A stretch of DNA of 64,000 nt from Labilibaculum sp. (GTDB lineage Bacteria; Bacteroidota; Bacteroidia; Bacteroidales; Marinifilaceae). The stretch is from the NCBI RefSeq assembly GCF_963664555.1, contig NZ_OY761461.1, positions 2,976,001 to 3,040,000 of the forward strand, written 5' to 3'. A program made the position numbers and the translations under genes. The notes under the pieces are model-generated. The model worked only from the letters and a program-made list of their open reading frames with translations. It did no database searches and was not told the origin of the DNA. Numbering within the stretch: the first letter of the stretch is position 1; each line of letters opens with the position of its first letter. Of the stretch, positions 35,140-43,831 are shown one piece after another.

Positions 35140-35973
35140 TTATTTTTTCTGAAAGATCCTCACATAATCAACCTGCATAGTTTGAGGAAATGCTTCAGCA
35201 TCTATTCCTTCCACACTACCCCAGGCTCCACCTACAGCAACATTTAATATCAGGTAGAAAGGTTTTACATAAGGCCATTTAGATTCGCCTAAACCTTCGT
35301 TTTTGTATTCAAAATAAAGTTGATCGTCTACATAGGCTCTCATAACTTCAGGTGTCCACTCCCAGATGTAGGAATGAAATTTTTCAGCTACATCAGATAT
35401 ATGTATTGTATCAGTTTGTTGTGTGTTAATTTGCCATTGGTAATCTTTAGAGTGAGCCGAAGCATGAATCACCCCTAAATTATGCCCAACATGCTCCATG
35501 ATGTCGATTTCGCCAATATTTGGCCAATTTCCATCTTTAAAAGTCCAGTCTGCCGGCATCATCCATATGGCAGACCAAGTACCTCTTCCCTTGGGAAGCT
35601 TGGCATTCACCTCAATTTTTCCGCACAACCAATTTGCTTTTGAATTTAAACGGGCAGATGTATACTCCTTGCCTTCGTATTGCTCTTTTAAGGCATTGAT
35701 GCTGAGAACACCATCTTTAACCCAGGCATTTTCTTTTTTTGCAATTGTATAATGTTGAGCTTCATTATTTCCCCAACCTTCCGAATTCCCAACTGTATCG
35801 TAAATCCACTTTGTTGAATCAGGTAAACCGGTATAATCAAATTCATCGCTCCAGACCAACTGATAGTTGTCAGCATCTCCTGCAATTTTTGCAGAGCTTT
35901 CTGATTTCTTCCAATTGCAGGAAGACAGCAGAAATATTGTTCCCAATAATAGGATGGTATTTTTAAGTGGCAT
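35140..35973 (-). CDS. GH16 laminarinase-like lipoprotein
   Basis: The 277-residue lipoprotein (lipobox LSSC, Cys19) is essentially a single GH16 jelly-roll. The catalytic motif is GEIDIMEHVG with nucleophile Glu155, Asp157 and acid/base Glu160, the ExDxxE form of bacterial endo-beta-1,3-glucanases. LVWSDEFDYTG (39-49) and WGNNEAQHY (67-75) are typical of laminarinases. After the lipid Cys come NWKKSE, basic rather than acidic, so I infer a periplasmic location. It is 26 bp from the PKD-GH16 gene and probably arose from it by duplication, losing the PKD part. Confidence 0.92.
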   Translation of the reverse strand: MPLKNTILLLGTIFLLSSCNWKKSESSAKIAGDADNYQLVWSDEFDYTGLPDSTKWIYDTVGNSEGWGNNEAQHYTIAKKENAWVKDGVLSINALKEQYEGKEYTSARLNSKANWLCGKIEVNAKLPKGRGTWSAIWMMPADWTFKDGNWPNIGEIDIMEHVGHNLGVIHASAHSKDYQWQINTQQTDTIHISDVAEKFHSYIWEWTPEVMRAYVDDQLYFEYKNEGLGESKWPYVKPFYLILNVAVGGAWGSVEGIDAEAFPQTMQVDYVRIFQKK

Positions 35974-35999
35974 ATTGTGTGTTTTATATAATTCTTCGT

Positions 36000-37340
36000 T
36001 TACTGGTATACCCGAACGTAATCAACCTCCATGCTTTGAGGGAAAATTGAATTGTCGACTCCCTGAGCACCTCCCCAGTTTCCACCTACAGCTACATTTA
36101 ATATGAAGAATTGAGCTTCGTTAAATGGCCAATTAGCTGCCGTTTTAGCAGATGGTGCATAGGTATGAGTGATATGATCAGGAGTGTCGATGTAAAATAC
36201 CATCTCTGTTTCATCCCATAATAAACCATAAATGTGGAATTCTTCTTCGGCGGTTGATAGAGATACACTACTACCATCACCATTAGAACCTGAACCGGCA
36301 GTTGTATGAACTGTTGCATGAACTATATCAGGTTGATAACCTACATATTCCATAATATCAATTTCTCCGCATGCAGGCCATCCAGCTGTGTTGATATTGC
36401 TTCCCAGCATCCATATGGCAGGCCATATTCCTGTGCCGGAAGGTAATTTGGCGCGAATTTCATATCTTCCAAATGTAAATTCTTTTTTGCCTTTTGAGAT
36501 CATGCGTGCGGAGGTGTACGAACCGGCAGCTTTATCATCATTCACTTTACGTGCCGTGATGATCAGCTTGCCATCCACAACTTCGGCATTATCCCCATTG
36601 GTGTAATTTTGTAATTCGTTGTTGCCCCATCCACCTGAGCCGGTTTCGAAGGTCCAATAATCTGTATTTACCGCAGATCCATCAAATTCATCAGACCATA
36701 CCAATGTCATATTATTCAAATAGTCCGGATCGTCTTGAGCGATACTTATCTGTTTTGTCAGAACTTTTTCAAAATCATCTTTATAAACATGTAATTCCAC
36801 ATCATAAATACCTGCCTTTGAAAAATATATTTCAGTTTCATCGATATTATCTCCAGTGATCTCATTGTGATTGTATGTCCATGAAATACGATCATAATCG
36901 CCCTTGGTTGTATTATTTAGTGTGACAAAATTTGGCTTCGTACTATTTATTAGATAAGTAAAATCAGCAACAAAAACATCATTTGCAATACTAACAGTCT
37001 TACTTGCACTCTTATTATTCGACAGCTCATTATCCAGCCCCCAAAGAGTCAGCTTCGCATTGTAATCTCCTTTTTCGGAGTAGAAAACGGTATAATCTTT
37101 TGTATTTGCACGTTCCTTTTCAGAAACCTCTCCATTTCCAAAATCCCACTGCATAAAAAGATACGCTCCTGTACTTGTATTTGAAAACACGATTTTATTT
37201 GCATCATTCGCATCTTCACTAAAAGTGAAATCGGGAGTATAGGTTTCTTCATCATCATTTTTACTGCAGGACAGTAATGCAGACACAAATAGTATAGACA
37301 GGAATATCTTAACATGTGTAAGTGAACGTAATATTTTCAT
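36000..37340 (-). CDS. PKD-PKD-GH16 laminarinase lipoprotein
   Basis: The 446-residue lipoprotein (lipobox LLSC, Cys25) has two PKD-type immunoglobulin domains (about 35-118, with MQWDFGNGE, and about 122-200, with ISWTYNHNE) and a C-terminal GH16 domain (about 210-446). The catalytic motif GEIDIMEYVG places nucleophile Glu326, Asp328 and acid/base Glu331. The residues after Cys25 (SKNDDEE) match the acidic lipoprotein export signal, so it is probably surface-exposed and makes the first cuts in laminarin. It follows the glycan-binding lipoprotein gene, from which it is separated by a hairpin at 37378-37402. Confidence 0.93.
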   Translation of the reverse strand: MKILRSLTHVKIFLSILFVSALLSCSKNDDEETYTPDFTFSEDANDANKIVFSNTSTGAYLFMQWDFGNGEVSEKERANTKDYTVFYSEKGDYNAKLTLWGLDNELSNNKSASKTVSIANDVFVADFTYLINSTKPNFVTLNNTTKGDYDRISWTYNHNEITGDNIDETEIYFSKAGIYDVELHVYKDDFEKVLTKQISIAQDDPDYLNNMTLVWSDEFDGSAVNTDYWTFETGSGGWGNNELQNYTNGDNAEVVDGKLIITARKVNDDKAAGSYTSARMISKGKKEFTFGRYEIRAKLPSGTGIWPAIWMLGSNINTAGWPACGEIDIMEYVGYQPDIVHATVHTTAGSGSNGDGSSVSLSTAEEEFHIYGLLWDETEMVFYIDTPDHITHTYAPSAKTAANWPFNEAQFFILNVAVGGNWGGAQGVDNSIFPQSMEVDYVRVYQ

Positions 37341-37377
37341 AGGGACAATTTGTACAGAAAAGTGAGTTTATAATTTT

Positions 37378-37402
37378 GCCGGAGCAACAAAAGTGCTCCG
37401 GC
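37378..37402 (-). other. Intercistronic hairpin between glycan-binding lipoprotein and GH16
   Basis: GCCGGAGCA (37378-37386) and TGCTCCGGC (37394-37402) form a perfect 9-bp GC-rich stem with a seven-base loop. On the minus strand it is followed by AAAATTATAAAC, not a T-run, so full termination is unlikely. It may protect the SusC-SusD-lipoprotein mRNA and lower expression of the downstream enzymes. Confidence 0.55.
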
Positions 37403-37411
37403 ATTATTTAA

Positions 37412-38815
37412 TTAGGGTAATAATTTAAAATCGTCGATATAAAATAGTCCTGCATTGCAATGACCTTCAGCTCCAAGCTGAATTACAATCTGGTCAAAAT
37501 CAACACGATCAGAAACATCGCTAAAATCGAAGGTTAATTCTACCCATTTTCCAAACTGATCTTCAGTTAAAGTATGGCTGCGAACCTGTTGAGTTTGCCA
37601 AGCATTTCCGCCAAGAGAACTATCCTGTAGTTTCACATCCACCTGAGGCTTAAGTACCCACTCAGAAAGCCAATCTGTACCCGGATTACACACTGTAACA
37701 TAATCGTTAAAAGAAGGGATAAATACCTGCATGGTAAATATATTTCTTACCGATAAATCAATCTTATAATCTAATACGGTAAGCACATTTGTCCACTCGC
37801 CAGCACCTTTCTTATATCTTGCAACCTTCTCCGATGAATTTACATCTGAAGGAGCAAAATTGTCAATGATATCGAATCCTTCAATGTCTTTAGTCTCCCA
37901 AACAACATTTCCATTTCCTTCAAAATCATCTGCGATATCATTACTTTCCAACTCTTTTACTACTGGTGGTGCAGGTTGTGTCAATTTATCAACCGGTCTA
38001 AATCGGGTAAACCAATAGAAATTAGACTTTGTATCCCAAAATGCCACTTCCAGCAGATCATCAGTAAGAGTCATGATTTCATATTCCGACGCACCAGCAT
38101 AGTATCCTAAAAATCCACCACCTGTAACATTGATCTTTTCACCAGCAACAACACAAACAAAATCACCACCGGCAAATGGCATGATAAAATCATTGCCACT
38201 TGGCTCTTCATTCCCTGCTGTAGTGCCTAAATCTGAGGCCCAGGCTCCATTGGCATATACAAAACCATTTGTCTCCTGAGTTACTGTTAGACCTGAAGAA
38301 GTAATTTTAAAGGTAAATCTGTCATCGTAAAAATTTCTTTCCGCTTTATCGTTTATAGCGGCACCATACCATTCCGTAGGATTAGCCAAGGTAGGTCCTA
38401 ATCCAAAATGAGCTTGAGAGTAGGCATCGACAGCCCAAACCTGTTCCCCTGAACCAATTAACTGATCGTAAGGATATCCGGAAAGAAAAGCAGGATTATC
38501 CACATCTGTTGTGATCTCATCTTCAACAACAGTAACACCACCTTGAGAAATTACAGTTAATGTAACTGTATAAGTTCCAGCAAAAGTATATTGAGCAGTA
38601 ACTGAACTTCCTTTTTGTGTAACCCCATTCCCAAAATCCCAAATTGAGCTTACGCCTGGAGTATTGTTATAAAGAGTATATTCATTGGTTACATTGGTTG
38701 GAGTATATCCCCAATCAATCTGTTCTGCCATTAAGTTTTCCGGCGTGCTGTACTCCTCAGGAGAACAGGACACAACAACAACTAAAAGCAAAATAAAATA
38801 TAATATTTTTTTCAT
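37412..38815 (-). CDS. PKD-containing surface glycan-binding lipoprotein
   Basis: The 467-residue lipoprotein (VVSC, Cys17, followed by SPEEYS) begins with a PKD-like domain (about 30-110, with SIWDFGNGV and GTYTVTLTVIS). A middle domain (about 115-275) has many Trp, Tyr and Phe (FGLGPTLANPTEWYGAA; FYWFTRFRPV). A C-terminal jelly-roll (about 290-467, DDFEGNGNVVWETKDIEG to GLFYIDDFKLLP) looks like a carbohydrate-binding module. It occupies the SusE-like position after SusC and SusD and should bind beta-glucan at the cell surface. No catalytic residues are recognisable. Confidence 0.8.
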   Translation of the reverse strand: MKKILYFILLLVVVVSCSPEEYSTPENLMAEQIDWGYTPTNVTNEYTLYNNTPGVSSIWDFGNGVTQKGSSVTAQYTFAGTYTVTLTVISQGGVTVVEDEITTDVDNPAFLSGYPYDQLIGSGEQVWAVDAYSQAHFGLGPTLANPTEWYGAAINDKAERNFYDDRFTFKITSSGLTVTQETNGFVYANGAWASDLGTTAGNEEPSGNDFIMPFAGGDFVCVVAGEKINVTGGGFLGYYAGASEYEIMTLTDDLLEVAFWDTKSNFYWFTRFRPVDKLTQPAPPVVKELESNDIADDFEGNGNVVWETKDIEGFDIIDNFAPSDVNSSEKVARYKKGAGEWTNVLTVLDYKIDLSVRNIFTMQVFIPSFNDYVTVCNPGTDWLSEWVLKPQVDVKLQDSSLGGNAWQTQQVRSHTLTEDQFGKWVELTFDFSDVSDRVDFDQIVIQLGAEGHCNAGLFYIDDFKLLP

Positions 38816-38889
38816 AATTTGAATTTTAAATAATCATTTGATAGGTTATGAAAATTGTGAATCACCGAAGATAATTCGAACACAACCTT

Positions 38890-40452
38890 CTAATAACCAT
38901 CGTTTTGCTCTAAAACAAAATTCGAAAGTGCAATTTCTGTTGAAGGAATTGGCCAAAACCCTTTGGCTGCGGAATTAACAGCTGAATCATAAATACCACC
39001 TAAATTTGTTGCATTAACAGCACTTTCAAGTACAGGCATACCTCTTCTAAGTAAATCCCAATATCTGATTCCTTCCAATGCAAACTCTAACTTTCTTTCT
39101 TCAAAAATTTGATCAAGTGTTACTGAACTAACAGGAGAATAAGACTCAAAAGCACGTCCTCTAACCTTATTGTAGTGAATTGCAGCTGTTGCATTCGATC
39201 CGATATGAAATTCCATTTCAGCAGCCATCAGTAAAACATCAGCATAACGTATTGAAATGTAATTCTGAGGAAAATTCAGTTGCTCTTGTCCAACATCAGG
39301 AACCTGGCTTTTAAGGCCTGCATACTTTTTATTCAAATAGCCTGTATACTGATCAGCTTCTTCAAAATTACCTGCGCCCAATTCTTCTACCATATCAAGG
39401 AGTGTGAAATCACGTCGAAGATCACCATCTTGGTAAGAATCGTAAAGTTGCTGTGTTGCCGGAGAGAATCCCCATCCAGAATAATATTCAGAATCAGCAT
39501 TAGTTCCTCGAGGACCTACAAATACAACCATTTTATTACCAATATCAAAAGGAGCGTTATACCATTGCCATCCTTCACCTTGGTTTGAGAATTGTACCTC
39601 AAAAATACCTTCTATGGAATTTTCAACCCATGAATTAGTGACATCAGCATGTCCCCAAAGATTTCCAAAGTCAGGTAAAAGATCAGCACCGCTATTCGTG
39701 ATAATTTCATTTAAATAGTTTAAAACATCCGAACCGGTAACATCACCAGGCATTGTAGAACTTGCATTACCACTACCATATACGCCATCATAAAAAAGGT
39801 ACATCCTGGCTAATAAAGCTCTTGGAGCCCACTCTGTAACTCTACCTTTTTCGTCATTACTGTAAGTAACATCTTTTAAATAAGTGATTGAAGTTTCCAA
39901 ATCGTTTGCGATTTGAGCATACACTTCATCTACAGGAGCCGCAACTTGTGAATATTCCGAAGTTGCAAGAGTTTTGGTTATTAAAGGAATATTCTCAAAC
40001 AGACGAACTAAATTGGAATAGTAGTAAGCTCTCAAGAAAAGAGCCTCGCCTTTGAATTGTATCTTTAATTCTTCCGACATTTCCGAAGCATCAACCTTTT
40101 CCAAAAAGATATTTGCGCCGTAAACACCAGCGTAATGATCGTTCCACATAGCACTCCACATACCCTCTGAAGAGGTGGTCAATCCTCTGTCTGCTCTCTT
40201 TCCGGAAACACCATCAGTTGCAGAACCACCTCCGCCATAAGCATCATCCGAAACAATATCCATGGTTATTTGCAGGCTCTCGCCCCAGTTTCTTTGCAAT
40301 GGTTCATATGCTGCAATTAATGCTCTATACATATCGTCTTCCGTACGATAGAAACTTTCTTCTGTCTGTTCGGTTACAGGGCTCTTATCGAGATAGTTTT
40401 CACAGCCCATTAAAGTAACAGCAAAAAGAAGGATATAAATTATCTTTTTCAT
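38890..40452 (-). CDS. SusD/RagB family nutrient-binding lipoprotein (right locus)
   Basis: The 520-residue lipoprotein (LMGC, Cys17, then ENYLDKSP) shows SusD features: FYRTEDDMYRALIAAYEPLQ (about 34-53), the TPR helix LKIQFKGEALFLRAYYYSNL, and the C-terminal FEERKLEFALEGIRYWDLLR followed by FWPIPSTEI. It pairs with the SusC gene 27 bp upstream and binds the glycan entering that channel. Acidic residues after the lipid Cys fit surface display. Confidence 0.94.
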   Translation of the reverse strand: MKKIIYILLFAVTLMGCENYLDKSPVTEQTEESFYRTEDDMYRALIAAYEPLQRNWGESLQITMDIVSDDAYGGGGSATDGVSGKRADRGLTTSSEGMWSAMWNDHYAGVYGANIFLEKVDASEMSEELKIQFKGEALFLRAYYYSNLVRLFENIPLITKTLATSEYSQVAAPVDEVYAQIANDLETSITYLKDVTYSNDEKGRVTEWAPRALLARMYLFYDGVYGSGNASSTMPGDVTGSDVLNYLNEIITNSGADLLPDFGNLWGHADVTNSWVENSIEGIFEVQFSNQGEGWQWYNAPFDIGNKMVVFVGPRGTNADSEYYSGWGFSPATQQLYDSYQDGDLRRDFTLLDMVEELGAGNFEEADQYTGYLNKKYAGLKSQVPDVGQEQLNFPQNYISIRYADVLLMAAEMEFHIGSNATAAIHYNKVRGRAFESYSPVSSVTLDQIFEERKLEFALEGIRYWDLLRRGMPVLESAVNATNLGGIYDSAVNSAAKGFWPIPSTEIALSNFVLEQNDGY

Positions 40453-40479
40453 TGTTTTTGTTTTATCTGTTAAAATATC

Positions 40480-43400
40480 TTAGAAAGTAATATTAGCACC
40501 TATTGAAAAAACTCTGGCTTGAGGATAAATACCCTGATCTACACCTGTATAGAATACATTTTCGTTATTTCCAATTTCAGGTTCCAATCCGGAATACTCA
40601 GTAAATGTTAATAAATTATCACCTGAAACATAAATTCTAAATTTCTCAATATGCAATTTGTCTAATACCGATTTTGGTAAAGAGTATCCAATCTGAAGAT
40701 TTTTAAGTCTTAAATAATCTGCATCTTCAACCATGTAGTCGGAGAAATTACCTTGATTATTGTTATTATCGCTCCAAGACACTTTAGGTGTCGAATTTGT
40801 AGAACCCTCTCCAGTCCAGCGGTCCAATACTGATGTTTGGTAATTCGCATTCGGCAAATCGTAACGACGGGTAGCGTCAATAATCTGATTTCCAAAAACA
40901 CCATACCAAAACATACTTAAATCGAAATTCTTATAGGCGAAATTTAGATTTAAACCAACAGTGAAATCAGGATGTGGATCCCCTAAATTGATTCTATCAG
41001 CATCATCCATTTTACCATCCTTGTTTTGATCAACATAAATTAAATCACCAGGAGTAGCACTTGGTTGATGGGTTCCATTTGCATCAATTTGAGCTTGATT
41101 TTGGTAGATCCCATTTGTTTCCCATCCCCAGAAGTAACCAATAGGCTCGCCTTCTTTTGCAATGGTCAGATTTTTCATTCCTGAAGGACCAATATTTACA
41201 TTACCGTAAATAATCCCTTCATCATTATTGATCTTCAACATTTTGTTTTTGTTCGCCGAAAAGTTAAGAGTTGCTCCATAAGAAAAATCATTGGATTTAC
41301 CATTGTATCCTAATAATGCTTCGAAACCTCTGTTTTGAACAGTTCCTCCGTTAACGGTTGGAGCACTATTTCCAACATATCCTGGAATTGGCGCATCAAT
41401 CAAAAGGTCTTTTGTTCTTTTATCGTAGTAATCCAAATTCATGTAAAAATTAGAACCAAAACGGATATCAAGACCTATGTCAGTTTGTTCTGAAGTTTCC
41501 CACTTAAGGTCTGGATTGGCAATCTTGGAAGGAGAAGAACCATTAACAACAGTACCTGCATTAAAATTATAATTGTGATTGTTCGCTATTGAAGATAAAT
41601 ACCTGAAATTACCGATATTTTCGTTTCCATTTTGCCCCCAACTTGCTCTTATTTTGACAAAAGTGACCGGACCTAATTTTTCCTTTAAAAAATCCTCTTC
41701 AGACATGATCCAACCAGTAGAAATTGAAGGGAAAATAGCATAACGATCATTTGGTCCGAATCGAGATGAACCATCACGACGAACAGTAATCGATGCCATA
41801 TATCGATCTTTGAAACTATAATTGGCACGCCCGAACAAAGACAATAAAGAATTTGAGTCAAAGGTTCCTCCCGACGATTTACTTTCTATATTTCCAACAT
41901 TATCAATGTAAGCATAATCAAGACCACCAATAATCAATTCGCTTCCACTACCACTTAGATTCTCATAATTGCTTGTCATTGCTGTAGTTCCTGCAATTAC
42001 ATCAATCTCGTGCTCTCCGAAAGTATTGTTGTAATTGATTGTTGTTTCCCAGTTGGTGCTGTACCAGTTGTTCATGGTTTTACTCACCATGGTTTTATCG
42101 TTCTTGGTGATTGTACTCAATTCGTAAATTGGAGTATAAACATCATGCCATTGGTATGCGTAATCAATACCTAATGATGTTTTCACTTTTACATGATCAA
42201 CAACTTTGTATTCTGCATAAAGATTACCTACAATTTTGTCCGTTTTGTATTCATCATTTAAATAGTACATTCCGGCAACAGGATTAACAATTTCCTGCAT
42301 GTTACGAATAGGTCTTCCAAATTCTCCATTCTCATTCTTAACCACAGCGATAGGATCAATATTTATAGCCCGAGCCAATGGCGAATTATAAACATTGTTA
42401 GGATCTACTCCTTGAGAAGTATAATGAGAATACACCATTGATGTTCCGACTTTTAACTTCTTATCGTAAGAGGTATAATCACCCTTTACACGGAAGTTAA
42501 CACGTTCATAGCTCGATTTATCTTCTGATACAATACCATCCTGACTAAAGTAAGATAGAGCAGTTGAATACAAAATTTTATCAGTACCACCGTTCAAAGA
42601 CAAGGTATGACTTTGTATTGGCGCATTTTTTCTGAATATTTGATCTTGCCAGTCTGTTCCTGAACCAATACCTGCAATTTCAGAATCCTGAATCCAATCA
42701 GGTGAAGAACTGTTTTTACCAGCATTCAATAATGATTCATTAATAATCATGGCGTAATCCTGTGCATTCAAAACATCCATTTGTCTCCATGCATTCTGAA
42801 TACCATAGTAACCATCGTAAGAAAGCTTTGCAGCTCCTTGAGTTCCTTGTTTTGTGGTAATAATTACAACTCCATTCGCACCCCTTGCACCATAAATAGC
42901 TGAAGCCGAAGCATCTTTCAAAACCTCCATACTTCCAATATCGGTAGAAGCCAAGTAAGAAATATCGCCTACTGGATTGCCATCAATAATATAAAGCGGC
43001 TGTGAATTCCCGGTGGTACCAATTCCTCTAATATTGACAGACAAGCTTGCACCTGGCTGACCTGAATCCATTGTTACCTGTACACCTGAAACCTGTCCTT
43101 GCAGAGCTTGCTCCGCACGTTGAATTGGCATCTTTTGAATATCCTCTGCCTTTACCGATGATATAGAACCTGTTACAGAGCTCTTTTTCTGAACACCATA
43201 ACCAATAACAACTACTTCATCCAAGCCCATATTATCTGTGACCATTATAACATTGATCACTTCTTGTGTTCCCACACGAAACTCCTGCGTGGAAAAACCA
43301 ACCATCGAAAACACAATTATATCGTCTTCATCAACTTCAATAGAGTATTTTCCATCAAAATCTGTTGAAGTTCCAATAGTTGTTCCTTTTACCACTACCG

Positions 43401-43521
43401 AAGCAAATGGTATGGGTGTACCATCCTCTGCCGAGGAAACGACACCAGTCACAGCATGCCCTTGCGCGAACGTTGTCATGCAAAAGAATGTGAGAAATAA
43501 AAACAAAACCGTTTTTTTCAT
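40480..43521 (-). CDS. SusC/RagA TonB-dependent outer-membrane transporter (right locus)
   Basis: The 1013-residue protein has a signal peptide (ending MTTFAQ), a carboxypeptidase-regulatory-like domain (about 23-105), a plug domain (about 118-230, with VNIRGIGTTGNSQPLYIIDG and GANGVVIITTK) and a beta-barrel ending in ANITF. It is the first gene of the right operon, with repeated TGATGTA sites about 110-250 bp upstream. The N-terminal 110 residues are close to those of the left SusC, which suggests duplication followed by divergence of the barrel for another glucan size or branch pattern. Confidence 0.95.
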   Translation of the reverse strand: MKKTVLFLFLTFFCMTTFAQGHAVTGVVSSAEDGTPIPFASVVVKGTTIGTSTDFDGKYSIEVDEDDIIVFSMVGFSTQEFRVGTQEVINVIMVTDNMGLDEVVVIGYGVQKKSSVTGSISSVKAEDIQKMPIQRAEQALQGQVSGVQVTMDSGQPGASLSVNIRGIGTTGNSQPLYIIDGNPVGDISYLASTDIGSMEVLKDASASAIYGARGANGVVIITTKQGTQGAAKLSYDGYYGIQNAWRQMDVLNAQDYAMIINESLLNAGKNSSSPDWIQDSEIAGIGSGTDWQDQIFRKNAPIQSHTLSLNGGTDKILYSTALSYFSQDGIVSEDKSSYERVNFRVKGDYTSYDKKLKVGTSMVYSHYTSQGVDPNNVYNSPLARAINIDPIAVVKNENGEFGRPIRNMQEIVNPVAGMYYLNDEYKTDKIVGNLYAEYKVVDHVKVKTSLGIDYAYQWHDVYTPIYELSTITKNDKTMVSKTMNNWYSTNWETTINYNNTFGEHEIDVIAGTTAMTSNYENLSGSGSELIIGGLDYAYIDNVGNIESKSSGGTFDSNSLLSLFGRANYSFKDRYMASITVRRDGSSRFGPNDRYAIFPSISTGWIMSEEDFLKEKLGPVTFVKIRASWGQNGNENIGNFRYLSSIANNHNYNFNAGTVVNGSSPSKIANPDLKWETSEQTDIGLDIRFGSNFYMNLDYYDKRTKDLLIDAPIPGYVGNSAPTVNGGTVQNRGFEALLGYNGKSNDFSYGATLNFSANKNKMLKINNDEGIIYGNVNIGPSGMKNLTIAKEGEPIGYFWGWETNGIYQNQAQIDANGTHQPSATPGDLIYVDQNKDGKMDDADRINLGDPHPDFTVGLNLNFAYKNFDLSMFWYGVFGNQIIDATRRYDLPNANYQTSVLDRWTGEGSTNSTPKVSWSDNNNNQGNFSDYMVEDADYLRLKNLQIGYSLPKSVLDKLHIEKFRIYVSGDNLLTFTEYSGLEPEIGNNENVFYTGVDQGIYPQARVFSIGANITF

Positions 43522-43629
43522 AAATTAGTTAGTTAAGATTAGAAATTAGTTGGATGCTCTATTTGCACAGTCTGCACCTACAACGATTGCAATGTAAGGC
43601 CAACAATCCTACTTAATCAAAAAAATGGA

Positions 43630-43768
43630 TACATCACAAACTCAACAGCTCTAAAACACCAATACATCATTACTACATCACAGCACAATTACATCCTTAT
43701 AAAATATTGATTTTTAAGAATTTAACTTTTATTAACAATTTAATATTTTTTAAATACACCATACATCA
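43630..43768 (-). promoter_or_regulatory. Cluster of TGATGTA direct repeats, candidate operators
   Basis: On the minus strand TGATGTA occurs exactly at 43762-43768, 43674-43680, 43663-43669 and 43630-43636, with a variant GGATGTA at 43690-43696. Three of them start at 43630, 43663 and 43674, i.e. 33 and 11 bp apart, one or three helical turns. All lie upstream of the right susC and next to the SusR-like regulator gene (43832-46762). Binding by that regulator is inferred. Confidence 0.45.
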
Positions 43769-43772
43769 AATT

Positions 43773-43810
43773 TAAAAAGGGCTAATGATTTTCATCATTA
43801 GCCCTTTTTA
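43773..43810. terminator. Strong symmetric terminator after the right regulator gene
   Basis: AAAAAGGGCTAATGAT (43774-43789) pairs perfectly with ATCATTAGCCCTTTTT (43794-43809) around TTTC, with one more outer pair. A and T tracts at both ends let it work on either strand; here it ends the regulator transcript and insulates the right susC promoter. Confidence 0.85.
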
Positions 43811-43831
43811 AAACAGAATTATTTTGGCTGC

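Larger units (their letters stand above)
43522..43831. other. 310-bp regulatory gap before the right susC
   Basis: No gene is present. The gap contains the AT-rich susC leader with TAATCTTAACTAACTAA (shared in part with the left susC leader), a cluster of TGATGTA repeats (43630-43768) and the regulator's terminator (43773-43810). I find no convincing TAnnTTTG box; TTACATTG near 43583-43590 on the minus strand is the nearest match. Confidence 0.5.
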
